7,108 nt of DNA from an uncultured Candidatus Saccharibacteria bacterium. GTDB lineage: Bacteria; Patescibacteria; Saccharimonadia; Saccharimonadales; 2-12-FULL-41-12. The notes under the pieces were generated by a model. It had not been told where the DNA came from. It did not search any database and saw only the letters and a list, made by a program, of their open reading frames with translations. The DNA lies in contig CAMLDK010000049.1 of NCBI GenBank assembly GCA_946478995.1, positions 1 to 7,108 of the forward strand, given 5' to 3'. Below are positions 1 through 6,490 of the stretch, one piece after another (positions within the stretch are counted from its first letter, which is position 1; every line of letters starts with the position of its first letter). Made by a program: the position numbers and the translations under genes.

Positions 1-299
1 ACACCGTCCAGCTTCGGTCCAAGCTTGACCTTAACACCGGTTTTTGGAACTTTCGCGAACACGGCCGTGTTGTTCGGTTCGGCATATATGGCATCGGCTA
101 CATCCTTACCGACCTTATCGGCATTTACGTCGAAAGCTGCTACAACTTCTATATCTTTTATATGATAGCCGCCAAAATTAACGTGCATAACGCCGGGTAT
201 GAATCCGTCTTCTTTGGTATTTTTGTAATAATGCACGCCCTGTATAAGTGATGAGGCGCAGTTTCCTACACCAACGATAGCAATCTTAATCTTACTCAT
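1..299 (-). CDS. ino1: myo-inositol-3-phosphate synthase, N-terminal part (cut by window edge)
   Basis: The first 99 residues of an NAD-dependent cytoplasmic enzyme that converts glucose 6-phosphate to 1D-myo-inositol 3-phosphate, the entry step to phosphatidylinositol and, in Actinobacteria, mycothiol. I translated it by hand from the complement, starting at the ATG at 299-297. Residues 6-22 read [17 protein letters not shown], the glycine-rich nucleotide-binding loop typical of the actinobacterial/archaeal short form. It is followed by a [24 protein letters not shown] block (residues 35-58, seen with no gaps) and NNTAVF, all hallmarks of this family. Full-length members have about 360 residues, so roughly the last 260 lie beyond the left edge. 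It is divergent from the pilin operon, with 109 bp between the starts. No good Shine-Dalgarno is seen before the ATG. Family assignment is firm; the role in mycothiol is inference. Confidence 0.93.
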   Translation of the reverse strand, partial: MSKIKIAIVGVGNCASSLIQGVHYYKNTKEDGFIPGVMHVNFGGYHIKDIEVVAAFDVNADKVGKDVADAIYAEPNNTAVFAKVPKTGVKVKLGPKLDG

Positions 300-330
300 T
301 TATAGCTATTCTTGGCTTTACAATGACAAT

Positions 331-359
331 ATCCTAACTCAAAATCGCCCGGAAAACAA
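331..359 (-). promoter_or_regulatory. possible promoter of ino1
   Basis: On the minus strand TTGTTT (359-354) is followed after 17 bp by TAGGAT (336-331), 32 bp before the ino1 ATG. Each element matches only part of the sigma-70 consensus, so this is a weak candidate chosen mainly for spacing and position. No operator repeat was found nearby. Confidence 0.3.
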
Positions 360-371
360 ACCACTGGTCTT

Positions 372-399
372 TAGACATAAGCGAAATAAGTGCTAAAAT
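372..399 (+). promoter_or_regulatory. promoter of the minor pilin operon, probably giving a leaderless mRNA
   Basis: TAGACA (372-377, five of six matches to TTGACA), a 16-bp spacer and TAAAAT (394-399, five of six matches to TATAAT) form the best sigma-70-like promoter in the window. The expected start of transcription is about 405-409, at or just before the ATG at 409. No Shine-Dalgarno sequence precedes that ATG and an in-frame stop at 394-396 prevents an earlier start. The site therefore fits a leaderless or near-leaderless transcript, a common arrangement in Actinobacteria. Confidence 0.6.
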
Positions 400-408
400 A
401 CTGATAAA

Positions 409-801
409 ATGCTGTCAAATAAAGAAGGTTTCGGCTTGGCGGAGTTAATAACGGGCATAGTTCTTTTTGCAGTAGTATCCATAGCCATGATAAACCTTTC
501 CACTCTGGTAATGAACATCCAGACATACAGCCGTTACCGTGAATCGGCCACGCTGGCCGCCCAAAGAGAGATAGAAAGTCTAAGGAACAGCAACTATACC
601 AGCCTCACCGACGGGGATACCATAGATTTTACTTCGCAACTACCGGACTACCTGCCTGAAGGCAAGGAAGGCACCGCTGTAATATCCGAACCTTCTACCG
701 GCTTGAAAAGAGTAGATGTGACCGTCTCCTATCCTCAGCAGGGAAATACCAAAGAAATAAAATTAAGCGCCATTATCGGCGAGCTGGGTATAACCCAATG
801 A
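409..801 (+). CDS. minor type IV pilin / pseudopilin, PilV/GspI-like
   Basis: A 130-residue prepilin. A short charged leader (residues 1-7) ends in Gly7, followed by FGLAE, so the prepilin peptidase would cut Gly7/Phe8 and leave Phe as +1 with the usual Glu at +5 (Glu12). The hydrophobic stretch of about residues 8-34 is the N-terminal assembly helix. The amphipathic part after it (YRESATLAAQREIESLRNS) resembles the PilV/GspI helix that continues into a small beta domain. Mature length is about 123 residues, normal for a minor pilin. The stop overlaps the start of the next gene by 4 bp (ATGA), implying translational coupling. The only supportable start is the ATG at 409, which lacks a Shine-Dalgarno (see the promoter entry). 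Prepilin status is near certain; whether the system is a type IV pilus or a type II-like pseudopilus cannot be settled here, since no assembly ATPase, platform protein or prepilin peptidase lies in the window. Confidence 0.88.
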   Translation: MLSNKEGFGLAELITGIVLFAVVSIAMINLSTLVMNIQTYSRYRESATLAAQREIESLRNSNYTSLTDGDTIDFTSQLPDYLPEGKEGTAVISEPSTGLKRVDVTVSYPQQGNTKEIKLSAIIGELGITQ

Positions 802-1466
802 GCTCCAACGGCCAATCCGGTTTTACCTTAGTGGAGCTCATGACCTCTATAACCATTATAGGCATCTTAAGCAGTATCGTAGTAGCGTTCGGAGTAAATG
901 GCTTGGCTAATTACAATGTGTCTTATAACAGAGGTGTTTTATTAGACCAATCTTATCTTGGGTTAAGAAGTATAGGTGAAGTTATACTCCAGTCGGCTTC
1001 CGCTGACGCGAACAACAGGATAGAAGACCCTAATGGGCCGGGCGCGCCGGGCAATTTATTCGGCTGGGAAAGCGACGAAGACACGCTGATATTAGCCACC
1101 GCGGCGGAAAACAACGACGGAGACATTCTCTTCCAAGACGAATCGCAATATATAAGCTATAAGAACAACGTCATTTATTATCTGGATGGTACTACTTTGA
1201 AGCGCAGGGTGCTGGCGGCCGATGTAGCTAATAACAAGGCCGTGACCAGCTGTCCGGCGGCGGCTGCAAGCGCCAGCTGCCCCGAGGACTTAACCGTACT
1301 TGAAGACGTGGATAATTTTGAAGTTAAATATTACAACAGTCAGAACCAGGAAGTATCCCCTGGAAATGCCCGTTCAGTCGGACTTGAAGTAAACTTATCC
1401 AAAGAGATCCAGGGCAGGCCTATAACCGCAGGCTATGAAACAAGGACGGTATTCAGGAATGATTAG
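798..1466 (+). CDS. minor type IV pilin / pseudopilin, PilW/GspJ-like
   Basis: A 222-residue prepilin with a textbook class III signal: Gly8 followed by FTLVELMTSITIIGILSS, with Glu13 at mature +5. The membrane/assembly helix spans about residues 9-32. The remainder is a larger globular domain: an aromatic strand around YISYKNNVIYYLDGTTLKRR (118-137), then two cysteines (Cys152, Cys161) flanking an Ala/Ser-rich loop, both followed by Pro, which may form a small disulfide loop. It ends with the VDNFEVKYY strand (171-179) and a C-terminal TRTVFRN. That layout, including the V..F.V.Y strand and the terminal R-N, is usual for PilW/GspJ-type minor pilins. It overlaps the upstream gene by 4 bp, and its stop codon overlaps the ribosome binding site of the next gene, so the three are cotranscribed. 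In known systems GspI and GspJ homologues sit together at the pilus tip; that role here is inference. Confidence 0.88.
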   Translation: MSSNGQSGFTLVELMTSITIIGILSSIVVAFGVNGLANYNVSYNRGVLLDQSYLGLRSIGEVILQSASADANNRIEDPNGPGAPGNLFGWESDEDTLILATAAENNDGDILFQDESQYISYKNNVIYYLDGTTLKRRVLAADVANNKAVTSCPAAAASASCPEDLTVLEDVDNFEVKYYNSQNQEVSPGNARSVGLEVNLSKEIQGRPITAGYETRTVFRND

Positions 1467-1470
1467 GAAG
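1465..1470 (+). promoter_or_regulatory. ribosome binding site that sets the PilX-like start
   Basis: AGGAAG overlaps the TAG stop of the preceding gene and lies 3 nt before the ATG at 1474 (5 nt from the end of its AGGA core). The earlier in-frame ATGs at 1435 and 1459 have no comparable site at a usable distance. Confidence 0.6.
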
Positions 1471-1473
1471 CTT

Positions 1474-2877
1474 ATGACTAAAAAATCTCTTATGAATCAA
1501 AAAGGCGTTGTCTTGCCGGCAGTCTTGGTGCTGGCCATAGCTTTTTCGGTGATAGGCTTTTCCTTGCTTTCTTACGCCACATCCCAGCATAACCTGATCG
1601 TCCATAACACCTATGTCAGCAATACCGCTAATGTGGCCGAGGCAGGTATTGAGCTTTCGCTAAATTCTTTGAATGACGATTCTAATTTCACCGGCTACAC
1701 TACCGAACAAGTCTTATTCGACAATCCTACCCAGGGAAGAGGGGTTTATACGACCACGGTCGAAGATGTGGCTGGAAGCAACGCAAAAACAATAACTTCG
1801 GTCGGCAAAACTTATAGATACGGTAATATGACTACTCCTGAGTCGGTCCGAACAATAAAAGCCACGGCCGTCGGTACCGGCTCGCCGGGATATTCTGTTC
1901 ACAGCGGGCCAGGGGGACTTATCCTGGGAGGAAGCGCGAATATCACCAATTCCGACGTATATGTAAACGGCTATATAAGTCTCGCGGGAGCATCCAAGAT
2001 CGGCACCGTCTCAGAGCCTTTGAACGTCAATGTCGCTAACCAAAAGTGTCCTTCCGGAACCAATCCCGGACCGACTTATCCTCAGGTTTGCTCCAGCGGA
2101 GAACCTATAACCATGGCTTATAGCACAAGCATCTATGGGACTGTCTGCGCTACCGGCCAGACGTCCCTGGGACCAAGACCGGGAGGCAATATACTGCCAG
2201 GCAATGGCGGAGAAGGCCTTCAGTCCGGCTGCACCGCCCCGCCTGTTAGCCCGCCGCCATATAACAAAGATGCCCAGGTAAACGCTGTAACGACCACAGG
2301 TGCGGGCAATAGCAATACTTATGTCTGCAACAGCTGGCCGTTCGACAGGTCCTGGCCGGAAAACCTCAAACTGACCGGCAACGTAACGGTCGGGGGCAGC
2401 TGCAATGTCAGGATTCACGGCGATGTCTACATAACAGGCGACCTGACTATTAATGGAGCTTCGACGATAACGGTTGATAACAGCGTAGGCTCCGATAGAC
2501 CGACTGTCATAGTGGACGGTAAGATAACTCTTGGCGGCTCGGCAAGGATAATAGCCAACAACCAGGGCACGGGCATCCATTTTATAAGTTTCAAATCATC
2601 GGCTTCTTGCGGCTCGAACTGTACAAGCCTTTCCGGCAATGACCTAAAAACATCCCAGAACCTGGAAACCGTCGATATAGGCGGCGCAGTGAATCTGCCC
2701 GGAATGATCTTCCAGGCTTACTGGGGCAAGTTGAGCTTAGGCGGCAGCGGCAGCGTCGGCTCGGTAATCGGACAGACCATCGACATGCAGGGCGCCGGCA
2801 CGGTAACTTTCGGCACCAGCCTATCCAGCGGCACTACGACTTGGACAATTACCAGCTATCAGCGTGTTTTTGATTGA
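1474..2877 (+). CDS. PilX-like minor pilin with long beta-rich repetitive ectodomain
   Basis: With the start at 1474 the protein has 467 residues; 13 more would be added by an overlapping ATG at 1435. A basic leader ends in Lys10-Gly11, followed by VVLPAVLVLAIAFSVIGFSL, the hydrophobic helix. As in many PilX proteins there is no Glu at +5. The next segment contains the AEAGIE signature (residues 55-60) typical of PilX N-terminal domains. After about residue 140 the protein changes to a Gly/Ser/Thr-rich region in which a short hydrophobic motif, roughly [LIV]x[LIV]xGxSxx[IV], recurs near residues 149-157, 168-176, 304-312, 324-332, 351-359 and 420-428, suggesting beta-helix-like rungs. Eight cysteines (192, 206, 225, 253, 285, 310, 379, 383) lie in this ectodomain, plus a Pro-rich stretch near 255-262. 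It is the last gene of the operon, 7 bp after the PilW-like gene. A surface tip or adhesin subunit is likely by analogy with PilX/PilY systems, but the ligand is unknown. Confidence 0.85.
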   Translation: MTKKSLMNQKGVVLPAVLVLAIAFSVIGFSLLSYATSQHNLIVHNTYVSNTANVAEAGIELSLNSLNDDSNFTGYTTEQVLFDNPTQGRGVYTTTVEDVAGSNAKTITSVGKTYRYGNMTTPESVRTIKATAVGTGSPGYSVHSGPGGLILGGSANITNSDVYVNGYISLAGASKIGTVSEPLNVNVANQKCPSGTNPGPTYPQVCSSGEPITMAYSTSIYGTVCATGQTSLGPRPGGNILPGNGGEGLQSGCTAPPVSPPPYNKDAQVNAVTTTGAGNSNTYVCNSWPFDRSWPENLKLTGNVTVGGSCNVRIHGDVYITGDLTINGASTITVDNSVGSDRPTVIVDGKITLGGSARIIANNQGTGIHFISFKSSASCGSNCTSLSGNDLKTSQNLETVDIGGAVNLPGMIFQAYWGKLSLGGSGSVGSVIGQTIDMQGAGTVTFGTSLSSGTTTWTITSYQRVFD

Positions 2878-2901
2878 GCCGGAGGCACATATTGCTTATA
2901 A

Positions 2902-2931
2902 TTGAAGTGTTGGCTAAACTTGGAATAAAAT
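2902..2931 (+). promoter_or_regulatory. possible promoter of the CNNM/CBS gene pair
   Basis: TTGAAG (2902-2907) and TAAAAT (2926-2931) are separated by 18 bp in the 100-bp gap after the pilin operon, giving a predicted 5' leader of about 40 nt before the TTG start. The -10 element is good, the -35 element moderate. The leader is too short for an M-box type magnesium riboswitch and shows no strong hairpin. Confidence 0.4.
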
Positions 2932-2961
2932 TAAATAAGAATCTTACGGTAGGATTAACTC

Positions 2962-2968
2962 AAGGAGG
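2962..2968 (+). promoter_or_regulatory. strong ribosome binding site for a TTG start
   Basis: AAGGAGG lies 9 nt before the TTG at 2978. An in-frame TAA at 2972-2974 rules out any earlier start, and the next in-frame ATG would remove most of the first transmembrane helix, so this site fixes the unusual TTG start. Confidence 0.8.
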
Positions 2969-2977
2969 AGATAAGGG

Positions 2978-4318
2978 TTGTTTGAGCTAGTCCTGCTGAT
3001 AATCTCAATATTGCTCGTGCTAGCTTGCGGTATGTTCGTGGCGGCTGAATTTTCGTTGATAGCGGTGCACAGGTCGGCAGTCGAACGCTTGGCGAAAAAG
3101 GGCGACCAGAGGGCCTTAGGGGTCGAGAAAGCATTAAGCACGCTTTCGTCCCAGCTATCGGGCGCACAAGTCGGGATTACCATTACAAACCTGGCTATAG
3201 GTTTCCTCGCCGAGCCGTCTTTGGCCAGGCTGCTCCACGGTCCGTTAGGAGCCATAGGCATAGAAGGCGCGGCGTTAAGTTCGATAGCCATAATCTTAGG
3301 TATAACAATAGCTACCATCGCGACCATGCTTCTGGGCGAACTCGTCCCTAAGAATCTAGCAATAGCCAAGCCTCTCCAAACCGCCCGCTATACGGAAGGT
3401 TTCCAGCGAAAATTTACCAAATTCATGGAATATCCGATCAAAATCCTGAACGGGAGCGCTAACTACATCTTAAAAAGACTCGGTATAGAACCGCAGGAAG
3501 AACTAGCTTCGGCAAGATCGGCGGACGAGCTGTCTTCACTGGTCAGAAGATCGGCTGAAAAAGGCACGCTCTCCAAAGACACCGCCCAGATGGTAGAAAA
3601 ATCGTTGTCATTCGGCGATCAAACGGCCCTGGACGTCATGACACCCAGGGTACAGATGGCTGCAGTCAATATTGAAGACCCTGTTAGCAAAGTCATGGAA
3701 GTATCCAGGTCATCCGGCCACTCAAGATTTCCGGTCTACAGCAAAAACATCGACGACATAGTAGGCATAGCCCATATCAAGAAAGCCGTAAGCATACCGA
3801 TGGATAAAAGGGACAAAACTAAAATCTCAACAATAATGGATGAACCTATAAAAGTTCCGTCCAACATTGAGCTGGAACCGCTTTTAACTTCGCTTAAAAA
3901 GGGCGGTTTGCAGCTGGCGGTCGTCATAGATGAGTTCGGGGGAACCGACGGCGTGGTAACGATCGAAGATCTGATAGAAGAAATAGTAGGCGACCTCCAC
4001 GACGAACATGACGGCGATACCCGGCCGCCTATCGTTAAGAAAGGCAAAAACAAATGGATCCTATCAGGACTGCTCAGACCTGATGAGATAGGGGAGGAGC
4101 TTGGTATGTTCCTACCCGATGAAGAAGATTTTGAAACTATCGCCGGCCTGGTTACCGACCGCCTTAAGAAAATACCCGAGCCGGGCGATAAGGTCTTAAT
4201 ATCCGGCAAAGACGACGAAGGAAAAAAGTATAATATCGAGCTGAAAGTCGAGGATATGGACAATAACCGCATAGATGAAATATCTATGAAAATAATCCAA
4301 AGCAGGAGAAATACCTGA
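2978..4318 (+). CDS. CNNM/CorC (HlyC) family membrane protein with CBS pair and CorC_HlyC domain
   Basis: A full-length 446-residue integral membrane protein of the CNNM/CorC family; members are linked to Mg2+ (and Co2+) export or homeostasis, although 'hemolysin' is a frequent legacy name. Domain order: CNNM (DUF21) transmembrane region about 1-165, with the family motifs AAEFSLIAVHRS (22-33), SGAQVGIT (61-68), GFLAEP (75-80) and GELVPKNLA (120-128). Next is a CBS pair about 215-340, opening with DVMTPR (219-224) and closing with VVIDEFGG (315-322) and EDLIEEIVGD (330-339). The CorC_HlyC domain spans about 355-440, with the TIAGLVTDRLKKIPEPGD block (387-404). CBS pairs of this family bind adenine nucleotides and gate transport. 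The start is a TTG. Its stop overlaps the next gene's ATG by one base (TGATG), so the two products are probably made together and may form a heteromer. The transported ion is an inference from the family. Confidence 0.92.
   Translation: MFELVLLIISILLVLACGMFVAAEFSLIAVHRSAVERLAKKGDQRALGVEKALSTLSSQLSGAQVGITITNLAIGFLAEPSLARLLHGPLGAIGIEGAALSSIAIILGITIATIATMLLGELVPKNLAIAKPLQTARYTEGFQRKFTKFMEYPIKILNGSANYILKRLGIEPQEELASARSADELSSLVRRSAEKGTLSKDTAQMVEKSLSFGDQTALDVMTPRVQMAAVNIEDPVSKVMEVSRSSGHSRFPVYSKNIDDIVGIAHIKKAVSIPMDKRDKTKISTIMDEPIKVPSNIELEPLLTSLKKGGLQLAVVIDEFGGTDGVVTIEDLIEEIVGDLHDEHDGDTRPPIVKKGKNKWILSGLLRPDEIGEELGMFLPDEEDFETIAGLVTDRLKKIPEPGDKVLISGKDDEGKKYNIELKVEDMDNNRIDEISMKIIQSRRNT
4304..4308 (+). 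promoter_or_regulatory. ribosome binding site inside the end of the upstream CNNM gene
   Basis: AGGAG ends 9 nt before the ATG at 4318, inside the last codons of the upstream gene. Together with the TGATG overlap it supports coupled translation and this start. Confidence 0.55.
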
Positions 4319-5358
4319 TGGGCGTAGAGGTTGGGCTGGCCATAGCTTTGTTCGCCTTGCTGGGCAATGCCTTTTTCGTCGGAGCTGAATTCGGCCTCGT
4401 TTCGGCCCGGCGCAGCAGCATAGAACTTAAAGCCCGCAAAGGTTCAAGGCGGGCAAAAGTCACCTTAAAAGGCATGGAAGACGTGTCCATGATGCTGGCC
4501 GGAGCCCAGCTGGGAATAACTGTCTGCTCTCTTATCTTAGGCGCGGTAGCCGAGCCGATCCTTGCTTATCTGCTGGAGGAACCTTTTCATAAGATCGGCA
4601 TTTCCGATGTTTTTCTTCATCCTTCGGCTTTTGTGATAGCCCTGGCAATTACCGTTTATTTGCATGTAGTAATAGGCGAGATGGTACCGAAAAATATAGC
4701 CTTGGCCAGGCCGGACAGGGTAGCTTTGCTGCTTACACCGCTACTTCTTCTGATAGTTAAAATTCTTCGGCCAGTCGTTGAAACGTTCAATTTGGTGGCA
4801 AATAAGATCGTCCACCAGCTGGGGGTCAAGCCGCAAATGGAAATAACCAGCGCCTTTACCCGTGACGAAGTTGAAGGGTTTGTCAAAGAATCGCACAGGG
4901 AAGGATTGCTCACCAGCGAAGAAGAAAACTTGCTCTCCGGCGCTCTCTCATTTAATGCCCAGAAAATAGCCTCCGTAACGCTGCCGCTCGAGAATTTAGT
5001 GACTATCAAAAGATCAACCGCCGCCGAAGAAATCGAAAAACTTTCGGCAAAAACGGGTTATTCGCGGTTTCCGATTATCTCCGCAACCGGCACATTGAAA
5101 GGCTATGTACACTTAAAAGATATCCTGAGTCTTTCCGAGCAGGATTATTCCAAGCCGGTCCCGCCGCGCTTAATACGCAAATTATCCTCCCTGAAGGAAC
5201 AGACATCCCTCGGGACCGCCCTTAGAAAAATGCAAGCTTCCGGCACCCATATAAGCCAAGTTACGGATAAGAATGGGAGCATCCTGGGCGTGATCTACCT
5301 GGAAGACGTGCTGGAAGAACTTGTCGGCGAGATCTACGACGGATCAAACCGAACATAG
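4318..5358 (+). CDS. CNNM/CBS membrane protein, short partner lacking the CorC_HlyC domain
   Basis: A 346-residue paralogue of the preceding protein. The CNNM membrane region covers about 1-165, with FVGAEFGLVSARRSS (20-34), LAGAQLGITVCSLILGAVAEP region (60-80) and GEMVPKNIALARP (120-132). A CBS pair follows at about 218-340 with the closing LEDVLEELVGEIYD (328-341). Protein ends there, without the roughly 80-residue CorC_HlyC domain of its neighbour. The DVMTPR motif that opens the first CBS in the partner is degenerate here (VTLPLENL, 220-227), and the second CBS has HISQVTDKNG in place of the usual VVIDEFGG-type strand. Both changes suggest altered nucleotide binding. Mycobacterium tuberculosis Rv1841c has nearly the same length and position next to Rv1842c, so the shorter form is a normal family variant rather than a truncation. 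It converges on the GH10 gene with a 10-bp gap. Confidence 0.9.
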   Translation: MGVEVGLAIALFALLGNAFFVGAEFGLVSARRSSIELKARKGSRRAKVTLKGMEDVSMMLAGAQLGITVCSLILGAVAEPILAYLLEEPFHKIGISDVFLHPSAFVIALAITVYLHVVIGEMVPKNIALARPDRVALLLTPLLLLIVKILRPVVETFNLVANKIVHQLGVKPQMEITSAFTRDEVEGFVKESHREGLLTSEEENLLSGALSFNAQKIASVTLPLENLVTIKRSTAAEEIEKLSAKTGYSRFPIISATGTLKGYVHLKDILSLSEQDYSKPVPPRLIRKLSSLKEQTSLGTALRKMQASGTHISQVTDKNGSILGVIYLEDVLEELVGEIYDGSNRT

Positions 5359-5368
5359 GCCAATCAGC

Positions 5369-6490
5369 TTATTCGAGGGCGCTTCTTAAGGCGAAGAAAG
5401 CAGGTTTCGGAGTGTAATCATCTTCAAAGGCAAGCGGGGCGGCATCGTCAATCCCCAGGCCGTTATACCAGCTCTGCCGGTCGACCAGGCCGAGCAAGCC
5501 GAAATTCGGACAGATTTTAGGGCCAACTTCGCGGCAAGCGCTGAGCATATCATAATAAACATTAGCCTGCAGCTTATATTCTTCCTCTTTCGATTTATGA
5601 ACCCCGCTCATGGTCACGTCGAATTCCGTGATATAAATTTTCAGCCCAAGGTCTGCGAAGCGCTTCATGTTAGCGACCACGCTTTCTTTGGTCGGCGGGG
5701 AATCGCCTGAAAGGTGCATCTGCATCCCGACCGCGTCTATCGGAACGCCCCTCTTAAGCGCGCCTTTGACATAGTTATACATAGCGTTTGAAACATCATT
5801 TTCAGTCTCGTTGCCAAAATCATTAAGGATCAAAATACTGTCCGGATCGGCCTGGCGGGCCCATTCAAAAGACTTATCAATATACTCTTCGCCGATCCTA
5901 TCGCCCCACCAGTCGCTTAAGCCATTGACGTGCAGCTTTCGAGTGAACGGCTCATTGACCACCGTGTACTCCCGGACTTTTCCCTTATAGCGTGTGCCGA
6001 CTGTCCGTATATGGTTATGGATAAGCTCTAAAAGCTCATCTTTAGAATAATCGCCGCTTTTCAACCATTCAGGCAGCCATTTTTCTTCGCCCCATATATA
6101 GTGCTGGACCCTTACCGGCATTTCCAGATCATCGGCGAAGGCAAACACTTTGTCGAGACGGCTGAAATCAAATTGCTCCGGCCCGGGCCTTAGGTCTCCG
6201 TCTTCAAAGCTCCAGTTCGGCTGGCCGTCAATTATCAGATACTCGAATTCGCTGGCCAGTATTTCACTGTAAGCTCTTTCCGGAAGATATTTTAGGGCGG
6301 CAAATGAGCCGACCTGTATCCCCCGACGTTCCGCCATTTCTTTCAAGGGCGGGACAGGCAATTCCGGCGGCGGAATCTTGGAATAATCCGGGCCCGGCCG
6401 GATTATGATGATACTAGCTGAAATAACGACCAGAACTAACCCTAAAATGATAAAAAACTGACTTGTCTTATTACCTGTATTGATTGCCAT
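5369..6490 (-). CDS. membrane-anchored, divergent GH10-family glycoside hydrolase (endo-beta-1,4-xylanase-like)
   Basis: A 373-residue protein with one N-terminal signal-anchor helix (about residues 12-30), a Pro-rich linker (32-49) and a single GH10-like (beta/alpha)8 domain (about 55-370), probably displayed outside the membrane. Both GH10 catalytic glutamates are visible: acid/base Glu180 in YTVVNEP and nucleophile Glu289 in ITEFDV. Other conserved marks are His130/Trp133 (VQHYIW, the RGHTLVWH region), ILNDFG (221-226, usual YINDYN), GVPIDAVGMQMHL (248-260, with Gln257 and His259) and the Asp337-Trp341 segment. Several residues that line the -1/-2 subsites in xylanases look changed: the E-N-x-x-K-W motif reads DGQPNW (88-93), the second His of RGHTLVWH is Gly134, and the Trp of the WGL motif is Leu333. 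The fold and retaining mechanism are likely; true xylanase activity is uncertain and another beta-linked glycan is possible. The start has a strong AAAGGAAGG site (6503-6495) 4 nt upstream. No neighbouring gene suggests a polysaccharide-use locus. Confidence 0.87.
   Translation of the reverse strand: MAINTGNKTSQFFIILGLVLVVISASIIIIRPGPDYSKIPPPELPVPPLKEMAERRGIQVGSFAALKYLPERAYSEILASEFEYLIIDGQPNWSFEDGDLRPGPEQFDFSRLDKVFAFADDLEMPVRVQHYIWGEEKWLPEWLKSGDYSKDELLELIHNHIRTVGTRYKGKVREYTVVNEPFTRKLHVNGLSDWWGDRIGEEYIDKSFEWARQADPDSILILNDFGNETENDVSNAMYNYVKGALKRGVPIDAVGMQMHLSGDSPPTKESVVANMKRFADLGLKIYITEFDVTMSGVHKSKEEEYKLQANVYYDMLSACREVGPKICPNFGLLGLVDRQSWYNGLGIDDAAPLAFEDDYTPKPAFFALRSALE

Noticed and set aside
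1435..1473. Earlier starts (ATG at 1435 or 1459) for the PilX-like gene
   Set aside because: They would overlap the PilW-like gene, lack a well-spaced ribosome binding site and lengthen the prepilin leader; the ATG at 1474 has AGGAAG just upstream and gives an 11-residue leader.
2011..2580. 189-codon open frame on the minus strand inside the PilX-like gene
   Set aside because: It lies wholly within a well-supported gene, its product has no recognisable domain, and it is explained by the low stop-codon density of Gly/Ser/Thr-rich coding sequence read in reverse.
2878..2977. Possible Mg2+ riboswitch (M-box) or terminator before the CNNM genes
   Set aside because: The gap is only 100 bp, shows just a 4-bp AAGT/ACTT inverted repeat and no U-run after a hairpin, so neither is supported.
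3736..4272. 178-codon open frame on the minus strand inside the first CNNM gene
   Set aside because: The product is Ser/Pro-rich, the usual shadow of acidic coding sequence, and the plus-strand gene has full family motifs across the same bases.
5382..5402. Imperfect inverted repeat near the end of the GH10 gene considered as a terminator
   Set aside because: The stem is about 4 bp (CTTC/GAAG) with no T-run, and the bases are inside coding sequence.
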